NCBI GenBank assembly: GCA_013138555.1
Contig: WTCN01000145.1
Coordinates: forward strand, 1 to 9,198
Length of the DNA: 9,198 nucleotides
Direction of reading: 5' to 3'
Source: Methyloprofundus sp.
GTDB taxonomy: Bacteria > Pseudomonadota > Gammaproteobacteria > Methylococcales > Methylomonadaceae
Shown here: piece after piece, positions 1 to 6,671 of the stretch
Numbering within the stretch: the first letter of the stretch is position 1
How the letters are laid out: each line of letters opens with the position of its first letter
Program-made: the position numbers and the translations under genes
The notes under the pieces: generated by a model
Seen by the model: the letters and a program-made list of their open reading frames with translations, nothing else
Told to the model about the DNA's origin: nothing
Databases searched by the model: none

Positions 1-1307
1 TTTTTGATGGAAAATACTTTTAATAAGGCCGGTAATAAAGTGAGTGACACGATTAAACCAACAAACATACCGCCACCAGAAATCAGCCCTAGTTCAGAGA
101 CTCCTTCATAATCAGTAGGAATAAAAGCAAAAAAACCGATTGAAGTCGTTAGCGCACATAAAAAAAGTGAAGAGCCAAGAATTCTTACACTTCTTTTTAT
201 CGCCTCTTCACTGCCGATATGCTGCTCCCAACACTCCCGAAAGCACAGGCAGATATGAATGGCAAAGTCGACACCCAGCCCGATATAGAGTATCGCAAAG
301 GCCACAGATAATACATTAAGATGTCCTACGGCAACCGCTGCAAATCCTGCTGTTAGAATAAGCCCCATAATCAATGCAATTAATGTACATAGCACCAGCT
401 TCACTGAGCGCAAGCCAAGAAATAATACAATGATGACCAGAGCAAGTGCAAACAGACCTGAATACACGGTATCTTCAGCAAGGACTCTCATTTCGTCCTC
501 TTCCAGTGCTATTTTTCCGGTAATACGAATACTGACCTGCGGATCTTTTAATTGAATCTCTCTGACAATGTCTCGTGCATAGTTCATCGCACGTTCAACA
601 GGCTTCAAACTATTAAAATCGGCAATGGGTCTTGCACTGACGATACTGCGCAATGTATTTCTGTCACTGGATTCATTAACGGCAAGAAGCTTCTGCCAGG
701 ATAAATAATGCGGCTGATTTGACTGAACCGCAAGCAGTGACTGGTCAATTTCCTCAAGCAGAGGATTCAGATCCATAGGCAAATCATCATCGGTATTTTC
801 CAGCGCCTTACCCAGTATTTCCAGCAAGCCCTGTAAATGATAGTTTTTCGCCAGATAACCAATAAAGGGTTGTCCATCTGACAGCTTCGTTGATAAATCG
901 TCTAGCTTATCAAGCTCAAGATAGAGTAGCCCCTGCTGTTTTAAAAAAGCATTGTTGTCAGGAATATAAACATATTCAAATAGCTGTTTATTTTCACTGA
1001 GTCGCTGTGCCAGAAGCTCAGCAGCCATTGTTGTCTGTTCGGCACTGGGTGACTCAACAACAAGCTGGATAGTTGCTGCATCCTGTGGAAAGGCCTGCTC
1101 CCAACGGCTACGATTTTTCTGGAATGGCAAGTCTTGCGACAATAATTTTGATGTATCAGTATTAACACCTAAATTGTTGATGGTGTAATGTAAACTTGCA
1201 GCACAGGTAATGATAAACAGCAGAATTACCAACCATGAAAAGCGAAGTATCCGAATACTCCACCAGCAAAGAAATCTATCCAGTAATGATATGGAATGCT
1301 TAGTCAT
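1..1307 (-). CDS. RND/MMPL-family lipid transporter (HpnN-like, BstA candidate), C-terminus off window
   Basis: The reverse strand reads open from an ATG at 1307 to the window edge: 435 codons, so roughly the N-terminal half of a family usually about 800-900 residues long. Seen: a first membrane segment at about residues 21-43, a large periplasmic domain at about 45-280, then clustered membrane segments at about 282-300, 303-327, 330-356, 378-397 and 408-430. This is one RND half-repeat. The fourth segment carries GLGVDFAIH (residues 343-351, Asp347), the acidic proton-relay type motif of MMPL/HpnN proteins. Known: HpnN exports hopanoids to the outer membrane, and the methanotroph BstA is an RND protein linked to sterol transport. 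Inferred: lying two genes from a sterol cyclase, this copy is more likely a sterol exporter than a hopanoid one, but family assignment alone cannot separate them. There is no clear Shine-Dalgarno before the ATG, and no upstream in-frame start looks better. Confidence 0.85.
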   Translation of the reverse strand, partial: MTKHSISLLDRFLCWWSIRILRFSWLVILLFIITCAASLHYTINNLGVNTDTSKLLSQDLPFQKNRSRWEQAFPQDAATIQLVVESPSAEQTTMAAELLAQRLSENKQLFEYVYIPDNNAFLKQQGLLYLELDKLDDLSTKLSDGQPFIGYLAKNYHLQGLLEILGKALENTDDDLPMDLNPLLEEIDQSLLAVQSNQPHYLSWQKLLAVNESSDRNTLRSIVSARPIADFNSLKPVERAMNYARDIVREIQLKDPQVSIRITGKIALEEDEMRVLAEDTVYSGLFALALVIIVLFLGLRSVKLVLCTLIALIMGLILTAGFAAVAVGHLNVLSVAFAILYIGLGVDFAIHICLCFRECWEQHIGSEEAIKRSVRILGSSLFLCALTTSIGFFAFIPTDYEGVSELGLISGGGMFVGLIVSLTLLPALLKVFSIK

Positions 1308-1420
1308 ATAATATATTTGGTATATTTGTAAATCAAAATAACAGTTATAGCGCTTCAACGATGAACTAACGGGCGGCTCACCCGCTTTACATGAAAAATG
1401 GCTCATACCCTCAGCTAATG

Positions 1421-1440
1421 GGAAGTTACGAGTTACTTCC
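1421..1440. repeat. Small dyad upstream of the RND gene
   Basis: GGAAGT (1421-1426) and ACTTCC (1435-1440) form a 6-bp inverted repeat around an 8-base spacer, about 115 bases upstream of the RND start codon. It could be an operator half-site pair or chance. No T-tract follows on either strand, so it is not an intrinsic terminator. Confidence 0.25.
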
Positions 1441-1472
1441 ATAACACACTGACGATAAAAGCTTTATTTTAC

Positions 1473-1503
1473 TATGCCTGAGGCTTATAAGTAAGTAGGC
1501 ATA
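1473..1503. repeat. Nested dyad, TATGCCT / AGGCATA
   Basis: A 7-bp inverted repeat (TATGCCT at 1473-1479, AGGCATA at 1497-1503) encloses the palindrome CTTATAAG (1484-1491), almost on the same centre. It is the kind of nested symmetry seen in operators or small hairpins. No function can be assigned from the sequence. Confidence 0.25.
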
Positions 1504-1740
1504 AAAAATTTAACACTTTTACCACAGAGACGACAAAATGCACAGGCACTTTATCACCACAACTCTGCACTTTCTATGATTATTCTGCTTGTTAAAATAA
1601 TTCTGAACGTCTAATTAGGAATAACGGGGGATTTTGAGTGTCGCTGAAGATTGTAGGTATTTAGAAAAAATAAGGGCATCTTTCATATGACCATAAAAGT
1701 AGTTTACACTTCGATAATCTATATGAATCAAGAATATAAA

Positions 1741-1822
1741 CGTAGCCCGTATGGAGCTTGCGGAATACGGGACATTCGGGGCGCTGGTTTTCCCGCATTA
1801 CGCAAACTTCATACGGGCTACG
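1741..1822. repeat. Palindromic intergenic repeat, copy 1 (REP/MITE-like)
   Basis: Arms at 1741-1772 and 1791-1822 are inverted repeats matching at 28 of 32 positions, around an 18-base loop. Both outer ends read CGTAGCCCGTATG when read inward. The element can fold into a long hairpin. It is the same family as the copy at 1932-2011: shared features are GTAGCyCGTATG, AATACGGG followed by CATT at the left-arm/loop boundary, and a right flank resembling TTGyTrAATAAAAAA. It resembles the GTAGCCCG-type palindromic repeats scattered between genes in many proteobacteria. It has no transposase and is presumably non-autonomous if mobile. Confidence 0.75.
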
Positions 1823-1931
1823 CTTGTTAAATAAAAAAAGTGTCAACCGAGAAATGAAGGATGCCAAAATAAGGCAAGAAATTTTAAGGCAACTCGTGAA
1901 TGCACCTAAGGCGAGAAGTAGCATAAAAGAC

Positions 1932-2011
1932 CAGCAATCAGCCCGCATGAAGCCTAGCGTAATACGGGGCCATTGTGTATTACGCTAGGCTTCATACGAG
2001 CTACATTGCTG
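1932..2011. repeat. Palindromic intergenic repeat, copy 2 (REP/MITE-like)
   Basis: The core is a perfect 19-bp inverted repeat, ATGAAGCCTAGCGTAATAC at 1947-1965 against 1977-1995, with an 11-base loop. The symmetry continues outward with two substitutions and one indel to terminal CAGCAAT (1932-1938) and ATTGCTG (2005-2011), giving an 80-base element close in size to copy 1. It lies in the same orientation as copy 1, judged by the AATACGGG..CATT marker. The A-rich tract following it on the + strand argues against a classical terminator in either direction. Confidence 0.75.
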
Positions 2012-2132
2012 AATAAAAAATTATGCTCACCGCTCGCCTAATAGCTCGTTAGAGCTCGTAGTGCCTGTGATGCTATGCTACGTTGACATGAATGAAGGCA
2101 AAAGCCCCTTATCTGGCGTAGCTGTAGCTTGT

Positions 2133-2765
2133 CTAGGATAAATTTGCCAAAGCCGCTTTTGCTTTAGCCTTTTGCCTGACTTTTATTTTAAATGATGTGT
2201 TACCAGGATCGACTTTTGCATCAATTGCTTTATTAAGATAACTCACTGCCAGCTTATCTTTTCCCTGCTCCAGCAAGAATTCGGCATAAAAGTAATTACT
2301 GGTAACACCATCAGGATTGACTTCCAGCGCCTTTAATAAATATACTTCAGCTTCGTCGTCATCTCCAAAAGCAATAGGCCAACCCGGGACTTTATAGTAC
2401 AAAACCCCCATAGTGACTAAGGCAGAGCCCTCTCTCGCCTCAGGGTCTATATCTATCGCTTTACTAAGTAATTTTTTAGCCTGCTTCACTAAACCCAGTG
2501 CCACAAAACTGGAGGCATCTTCAGCCATCGTTAATAGAATCGCTGATTTCAAAATAAGTGGTTCAGCCTGACTAGGGAAAGCAATAACGACATCACTGAT
2601 ATCTTCTGCTAACTGTAAAAAAATATTCTTACGCTCAACAGCTGGTTCAGCCTGAGTGGTATCAACCCAGCTTGCTTCTATTTTTGACACACGATCCTGC
2701 ATTGAGTCAGCTAAAGCACTCTGAGCAAAAAGTAGCAAAAAAACAACAAAAAATAAATTTCTCAT
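2133..2765 (-). CDS. Secreted TPR protein, TatT-like (BstC-like candidate)
   Basis: A 210-residue protein with a clear Sec signal peptide: Met-Arg-Asn, a hydrophobic stretch at residues 4-14, then Ala-Leu-Ala at 17-19 before Asp20 as the probable cleavage site. There is no lipobox cysteine, so it should be a soluble periplasmic or peripheral protein rather than a lipoprotein. From about residue 50 it is helical with TPR character: helix pairs at about 54-108, 115-152 (ending KALEVNPDG) and 156-184 (FYAEFLLEQGK..A..YLNKAID). The insertion around YYKVPGWPIAFGDDDEAE (residues 123-140) recalls TRAP-associated TatT proteins. TPR folds bind ligands or partner proteins. Next to an RND exporter and divergent from a sterol cyclase, a role in moving sterol through the periplasm is plausible but inferred. 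The start is favoured because the next Met (residue 22) would delete the signal peptide. Confidence 0.85.
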   Translation of the reverse strand: MRNLFFVVFLLLFAQSALADSMQDRVSKIEASWVDTTQAEPAVERKNIFLQLAEDISDVVIAFPSQAEPLILKSAILLTMAEDASSFVALGLVKQAKKLLSKAIDIDPEAREGSALVTMGVLYYKVPGWPIAFGDDDEAEVYLLKALEVNPDGVTSNYFYAEFLLEQGKDKLAVSYLNKAIDAKVDPGNTSFKIKVRQKAKAKAALANLS

Positions 2766-2771
2766 GTGATA

Positions 2772-2800
2772 AGTATAGTAGTCAGTGCTTTAAAATTCAA
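2772..2800 (-). promoter_or_regulatory. Candidate sigma70 promoter for the TPR gene, possibly leaderless
   Basis: Read on the reverse strand, TTGAAT (2800-2795) and TATACT (2777-2772) are separated by exactly 17 bases. They match the -35 and -10 consensus at 4/6 and 5/6 positions. The -10 ends only 6 bases before the ATG at 2765, so transcription would begin at or within a couple of bases of the start codon. No Shine-Dalgarno is present, which is consistent with a leaderless message. Confidence 0.5.
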
Positions 2801-2899
2801 GTTCAATCACTAAAAAGCTTGATAAAACATTAACACAAACACTATATATTATTGATATAATTATATTTTTTTAATTACCATATATTTTATATTGTTTAT

Positions 2900-2919
2900 A
2901 TGTGTCATAATTATCACAT
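2900..2919. promoter_or_regulatory. ATGTG-N10-CACAT dyad in the divergent promoter region
   Basis: ATGTG (2900-2904) and CACAT (2915-2919) are symmetric around a 10-base AT-rich centre, in the region between the divergent transcription units. It could be an operator acting on the cyclase promoter. The spacing does not fit a CRP site (TGTGA-N6-TCACA). Regulator unknown. Confidence 0.25.
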
Positions 2920-2941
2920 TTTGTTGCGCATGTTGTATAAT
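2911..2941 (+). promoter_or_regulatory. Candidate promoter for the sterol operon
   Basis: A perfect TATAAT lies at 2936-2941, about 63 bases upstream of the ATG at 3005, preceded by TTATCA at 2911-2916 (4/6 to the -35 consensus) with a long 19-base spacer. The sequence upstream (about 2840-2900) is very AT-rich, as in an UP element. The -10 is convincing; the -35 is weak, so an activator may be needed. A second TATAAT at 2856-2861 is less well placed. Confidence 0.4.
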
Positions 2942-3004
2942 TACAACTAACGCTCATTACGCTATCACAACAACTCGACAAGAATCGTCTTGAACAAAAT
3001 CACT

Positions 3005-5239
3005 ATGCCGCAAAACAAATCAAGCTGGAGCCATTGGAAACTACTCACCAAAAATGGTAGGCAAGTATGGGCATACAAGCCCACAACAGACGATATTGAT
3101 GCGCACCTTGATAATACCCAGGATTTTTCTGAACAAGAAGGGCTAGCCTTTGCCGAAGATTTTTTATTTAACCGCCAACCAACTCCCAGCTCAGGCGACA
3201 AAGTTTTCAGACAACAGGCAATACAAAAAAATGCTTCCCGCTATAGGGGTAAAAAGCCTGTATCCGAGGATAAACAAGAACAACTGTTGATTGATAGCCT
3301 TATAAAAGGCATGCATTATTTCAGTCAATTACAAAGCGAAGAAGGTCATTGGCCTGGAGATTATGGCGGCCCACTTTTTTTACTACCCGGCTTATTGATT
3401 GCAGCTTATATTTCAGATACCCCCTTCCCTAAGCCTCATCAGCAAATGATGAAAATCTATTTATTCAATCATCAGCACATAGATGGCGGCTGGGGCATGC
3501 ATATGGAGGGTGAGCCGGCCGTGTGTGGTACGGTTATGCAGTACGTTTCCCTACGCCTTTTAGGTGTTGCCAAAGAGGATGAAAGATTACAGAAAGCCAG
3601 TGCCTGGATTAAAGAAAATGGTGGCGCAGCAAGCATTCCTTCCTGGGGAAAATTTTATCTGTCACTCCTTAACTTATATCACTGGGATGGCTTTAATAGC
3701 TTATTCCCGGAAATGTGGCTATTTCCAGAATGGCTACCAGTGCATCCCTCAAGATACTGGTGTCATAGCCGTATGGTGTATTTGCCGATGGCTTATTGCC
3801 AGGCACATCGCATTCAGATGCCTGAAAATGATTTGATCCTGTCTTTAAGAAAAGAAATTTACAATGAAGATTTTGATTCTATAAACTGGGCAAAACAAAG
3901 AGATAGGGTTTGCGAAAAAGATTGTTATACAACTCAATCTCCCGTGCTGAAATGGATGAACCTGTTCACCAATGGCTATGAAAAAATCAGACCACAATGG
4001 CTGAGAAAAAAAGCAACAGACTATCTTTTAAAGTACATTAACGCAGAAGATGCACAAACCGAATACCTTGATATAGGCCCTGTCAGTAAAGCAATTAACT
4101 CTATCTGTGTCTGGCACGCATATGGCAAAGAATCAGAACAGTTTAAAAAGCACGTTGCCCGTTGGTATGACTACTTATGGGTCGCCGAAGACGGCATGAA
4201 AATGAGCGGCTATAATGGCTCACAATTATGGGATGTTGCCTTTACAACACGCGCCATGCTGGAAAGTGACTTAGGCCTGCTATTTCCTGAAACCATTAAT
4301 AAAAGTTATCAATTTATTGATAACATGCAAATCCTGACTGAGCACGAGACACATCAGGAATTTTTCCGCCACCCGATGATTGGTAGCTGGCCGTTTTCAA
4401 CGGCAGAACAGGGTTGGCCTGTGGCAGATTGTACAGCGAAAGGCTTAAGTGCTACACTTGCCATCCAGAAAACAGGTCTATTTAAAACCAGTATTAGTGA
4501 TGAGCGTATAAAACAAGCGGTTGATGTTATTCTGTCTTATCAGAATAAAGACGGTGGCTGGCCAACGTATGAATTAAGCCGCTCACCAAAATGGCTAGAA
4601 ACACTTAATCCCTCTGAAATCTTTGCCGATATCATGATTGACTATTCCTGGACTGAGTGTAGTGCCGCCTGTGTTATTGCGCTACTTGAAATTCAGGAAC
4701 GCGACCCCGATTATAAAAACCAGCAAATACGACTCGCCATTACTCAAGGCCTGCAATATATTATCCAGCAGCAAAAACAGGATGGTTCATGGTATGGCGG
4801 CTGGGCAGTCTGCTTTACTTATGCGACCTGGTTTGCTGTAGAGGCTCTGGTTCAGGGAGCAGACTATATAGAATCTGAGCCAAGAAAAAACAGTATTAAC
4901 AAGGCCTGTCACTTTCTATGCAGCAAACAAATGCCTGACGGAGGCTGGGGGGAAACCTATGAGTCTTGTGCAAAAATGGTTTACACGCAGGCAAAAACCT
5001 CCCAGGTCGTTAATACAGCATGGGCGCTACTTGCATTACAGGCCGCAGATTCAACTGAAAAGGAAGTGATTCAACGTGGCATAGATTTACTTTTACAGCG
5101 GCAATTAGAAAATGGTGATTGGGCTCAGGAAAATATCTCGGGTGTTTTCAACTATAACTGCATGATTACCTATAGTTCGTATCGAAATATCTTCCCTATC
5201 TGGGCATTAAATCGATTTTATCAACATAAACGCTATTAA
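3005..5239 (+). CDS. osc: Oxidosqualene cyclase, lanosterol synthase type
   Basis: Cyclizes 2,3-oxidosqualene to a tetracyclic sterol, probably lanosterol. It has 744 residues from the ATG at 3005, close to the 730-760 typical of eukaryotic enzymes. Seen: the N-terminal block GRQVWAY, then GHWPGDYGGPLFLLPGLLI, YWCHSR (His254), MKMSGYNGSQLWD (Tyr403), the catalytic motif VADCTA with general acid Asp475 and Cys476, the partner cysteine in TECSAA (Cys552), several QW repeats (GHW, GGW, GSW, GDW), DGSWYGGWAVCFTY and the C-terminal SSYRNIFPIWALNRF. These are oxidosqualene cyclase hallmarks; the DxDDTA of squalene-hopene cyclases is absent. Val473, two residues before the acid, is the lanosterol-type residue, whereas cycloartenol synthases have Ile. 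Oddity: Lys479 replaces the usual Glu of DCTAE. A TTG at 2990 would add five residues. Neither start has a strong Shine-Dalgarno, and ATG is chosen for codon type. A monotopic inner-membrane location is expected from the family. Confidence 0.96.
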   Translation: MPQNKSSWSHWKLLTKNGRQVWAYKPTTDDIDAHLDNTQDFSEQEGLAFAEDFLFNRQPTPSSGDKVFRQQAIQKNASRYRGKKPVSEDKQEQLLIDSLIKGMHYFSQLQSEEGHWPGDYGGPLFLLPGLLIAAYISDTPFPKPHQQMMKIYLFNHQHIDGGWGMHMEGEPAVCGTVMQYVSLRLLGVAKEDERLQKASAWIKENGGAASIPSWGKFYLSLLNLYHWDGFNSLFPEMWLFPEWLPVHPSRYWCHSRMVYLPMAYCQAHRIQMPENDLILSLRKEIYNEDFDSINWAKQRDRVCEKDCYTTQSPVLKWMNLFTNGYEKIRPQWLRKKATDYLLKYINAEDAQTEYLDIGPVSKAINSICVWHAYGKESEQFKKHVARWYDYLWVAEDGMKMSGYNGSQLWDVAFTTRAMLESDLGLLFPETINKSYQFIDNMQILTEHETHQEFFRHPMIGSWPFSTAEQGWPVADCTAKGLSATLAIQKTGLFKTSISDERIKQAVDVILSYQNKDGGWPTYELSRSPKWLETLNPSEIFADIMIDYSWTECSAACVIALLEIQERDPDYKNQQIRLAITQGLQYIIQQQKQDGSWYGGWAVCFTYATWFAVEALVQGADYIESEPRKNSINKACHFLCSKQMPDGGWGETYESCAKMVYTQAKTSQVVNTAWALLALQAADSTEKEVIQRGIDLLLQRQLENGDWAQENISGVFNYNCMITYSSYRNIFPIWALNRFYQHKRY

Positions 5240-5281
5240 TATTTAGTTCTTCATATTAGAATTTAAAAGTTAAAGCCCATT

Positions 5282-5288
5282 AAAGAGA
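5282..5288 (+). promoter_or_regulatory. Ribosome binding site of squalene monooxygenase
   Basis: AAAGAGA lies 6 bases before the ATG at 5295 and supports that start. The 55-base gap after the cyclase contains no hairpin or T-tract terminator, so the two sterol genes are probably cotranscribed. Confidence 0.5.
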
Positions 5289-5294
5289 TTTTTT

Positions 5295-6671
5295 ATGAAC
5301 ACATCATCTGAACATAGTGATTTATTTGATATTTGCATCGTCGGTGCTGGTATGGCGGGCGCAACAATTGCCGCTTATCTCGCCCCAAAAGGTATTAAAA
5401 TCGCACTTATTGACAGAGAATACACGGAAAAAAGGCGTATTGTAGGTGAATTACTCCAGCCTGGCGCAGTGCAGACATTAAAAAAAATGGGCTTAGAGCA
5501 CTTGCTCGAAGGTTTTGATGCGCAGCCAGTTTATGGCTATGCCTTATTTAATGGCGACAATCGCTTCTCTATCTCTTATAACACAGATGACTCTACAAAT
5601 CACCATGGAGTGGGCTTACATAACGGACGTTTTTTGCAAACCATCCGTAAAGATGTACTCAAAAACGCAACAGTCACACAGATTCATGGCACCGTTTCCG
5701 AGCTGATTGAAGATGAAAAAAATGTAGTCACTGGCGTAAAATATCGAGAGAAACATACCAGAGAATACAAAACAGTCAATGCCAAACTAACCATCACCAG
5801 TGATGGTTTTTTCTCCAATTTTCGCAAAGACTTAAGCAACAATGTAAAAACAGTGACTTCGTTTTTTATTGGCCTGGTATTAAAAGACTGTCAGCTCCCC
5901 TACCCTAATCATGGCCATGTCTTTTTATCCGCTCCAACCCCCTTTATCTGCTATCCGATTTCTAGTACAGAAACACGTTTGCTAATTGATTTCCCAGGCG
6001 ATAAAGCCCCAAAGAAAGACGAAATACAACAACATATTGCAGATAAAGTCGCTCCCTTCCTACCCGAAGAATTTAAGGAATGCTTTGCAAACGCAATGGC
6101 TGAAAATGACTTTAAAGTCATGCCCAACCACTATATGCCTGCAAAACCGGTTCTTAGAGAGGGCGCGGTACTTTTAGGCGATGCACTTAATATGCGTCAC
6201 CCTCTCACAGGCGGCGGTTTAACGGCCGTATTTAATGATGTCTACCTGCTTAGCTCACATTTACTGGCAATGCCTGATTTCAATAACCCTAAGCTGTTAC
6301 ACGAGAAACTAGAGCTGTACTATAAAGACCGTTATCACGCGAATACCAATGTAAATATCATGGCAAATGCACTCTATGGCGTGATGTCCAATGACATGCT
6401 TAAACAAGGTGTGTTTGAATATTTACGTAAAGGGGGCAGCAAATCAGGTGGCCCGATCACTTTATTGGCAGGTCTTAACAGAAACCCGATCCAGCTTATC
6501 AAACACTTTTTCAGTGTCGCTTTACTCTGTATTAGCAATCTATCCGGTAAAAACAAGATGAGCCTGGCAAATGTCTTTAATATTGTGAAAGATGCCTTCT
6601 GTATCATCAAGCCCTTAGCGGTTAATGAATTACGCCCCAGTTCATTTTACAAGAAAAATACCCAGCACTGA
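5295..6671 (+). CDS. smo: Squalene monooxygenase (squalene epoxidase)
   Basis: FAD-dependent epoxidation of squalene to 2,3-oxidosqualene using O2 and an electron donor, supplying the cyclase encoded just upstream. It has 458 residues. Seen: the FAD dinucleotide fold GAGMAG (residues 17-22), the ribose-binding acidic end at Asp40, the family motif RIVGELLQPGAVQTL starting at about residue 48, KKMGLEHLLEGFDAQ, the DG motif SDGFFSNFRKDL (Asp170-Gly171), and the second FAD/squalene epoxidase block GDALNMRHPLTGGG beginning at Gly295. The hydrophobic C-terminal region (about 395-445) resembles the membrane-attachment helices of ERG1/SQLE. The roughly 100-residue N-terminal extension of animal enzymes is missing, as in other bacterial forms. 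The order is cyclase first, epoxidase second, opposite to the reaction order. The TGA stop overlaps the apt ATG by one base. Confidence 0.96.
   Translation: MNTSSEHSDLFDICIVGAGMAGATIAAYLAPKGIKIALIDREYTEKRRIVGELLQPGAVQTLKKMGLEHLLEGFDAQPVYGYALFNGDNRFSISYNTDDSTNHHGVGLHNGRFLQTIRKDVLKNATVTQIHGTVSELIEDEKNVVTGVKYREKHTREYKTVNAKLTITSDGFFSNFRKDLSNNVKTVTSFFIGLVLKDCQLPYPNHGHVFLSAPTPFICYPISSTETRLLIDFPGDKAPKKDEIQQHIADKVAPFLPEEFKECFANAMAENDFKVMPNHYMPAKPVLREGAVLLGDALNMRHPLTGGGLTAVFNDVYLLSSHLLAMPDFNNPKLLHEKLELYYKDRYHANTNVNIMANALYGVMSNDMLKQGVFEYLRKGGSKSGGPITLLAGLNRNPIQLIKHFFSVALLCISNLSGKNKMSLANVFNIVKDAFCIIKPLAVNELRPSSFYKKNTQH

Larger units (their letters stand above)
1308..2132. other. 825-base non-coding region with palindromic repeats
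   Basis: I see no credible gene here. The open frames on both strands at about 1661-1988 run across the palindromic repeats, have no family-like sequence and no ribosome binding site. The region contains two copies of a palindromic element, two small dyads near 1421-1440 and 1473-1503, and otherwise unremarkable AT-rich sequence. No T-tract terminator hairpin was found after the TPR gene that reads into it. The segment 2012-2132 holds GCTCG-type fragments that could be decayed repeat remnants, but this is weak. Confidence 0.6.

Noticed and set aside
1661..1988. Overlapping open frames on both strands (about 76-95 codons)
   Set aside because: They run through the two palindromic repeats, show no recognisable family features or ribosome sites, and are best explained by the symmetry of the repeats.
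1932..2011. Rho-independent terminator
   Set aside because: The hairpin is strong, but the following tract on the + strand is A-rich and on the - strand the T-rich tract precedes the stem; no U-tail follows in either direction.
2901..2918. CRP/FNR binding site
   Set aside because: TGTGT and TCACA half-sites are present but separated by 8 bases rather than the 6 of CRP, and the TTGAT/ATCAA halves of FNR are missing.
2990..3004. TTG start for the cyclase, adding five residues
   Set aside because: It is possible, but the upstream AAGAA is a weak ribosome site, and the ATG at 3005 already gives a family-like N-terminus. I could not decide this firmly.
3005..5239. Squalene-hopene cyclase (hopanoid synthesis)
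   Set aside because: The DxDDTA acid motif of that family is absent; the motif is VADCTA with the partner TECSAA, and the C-terminal and central blocks match oxidosqualene cyclases.
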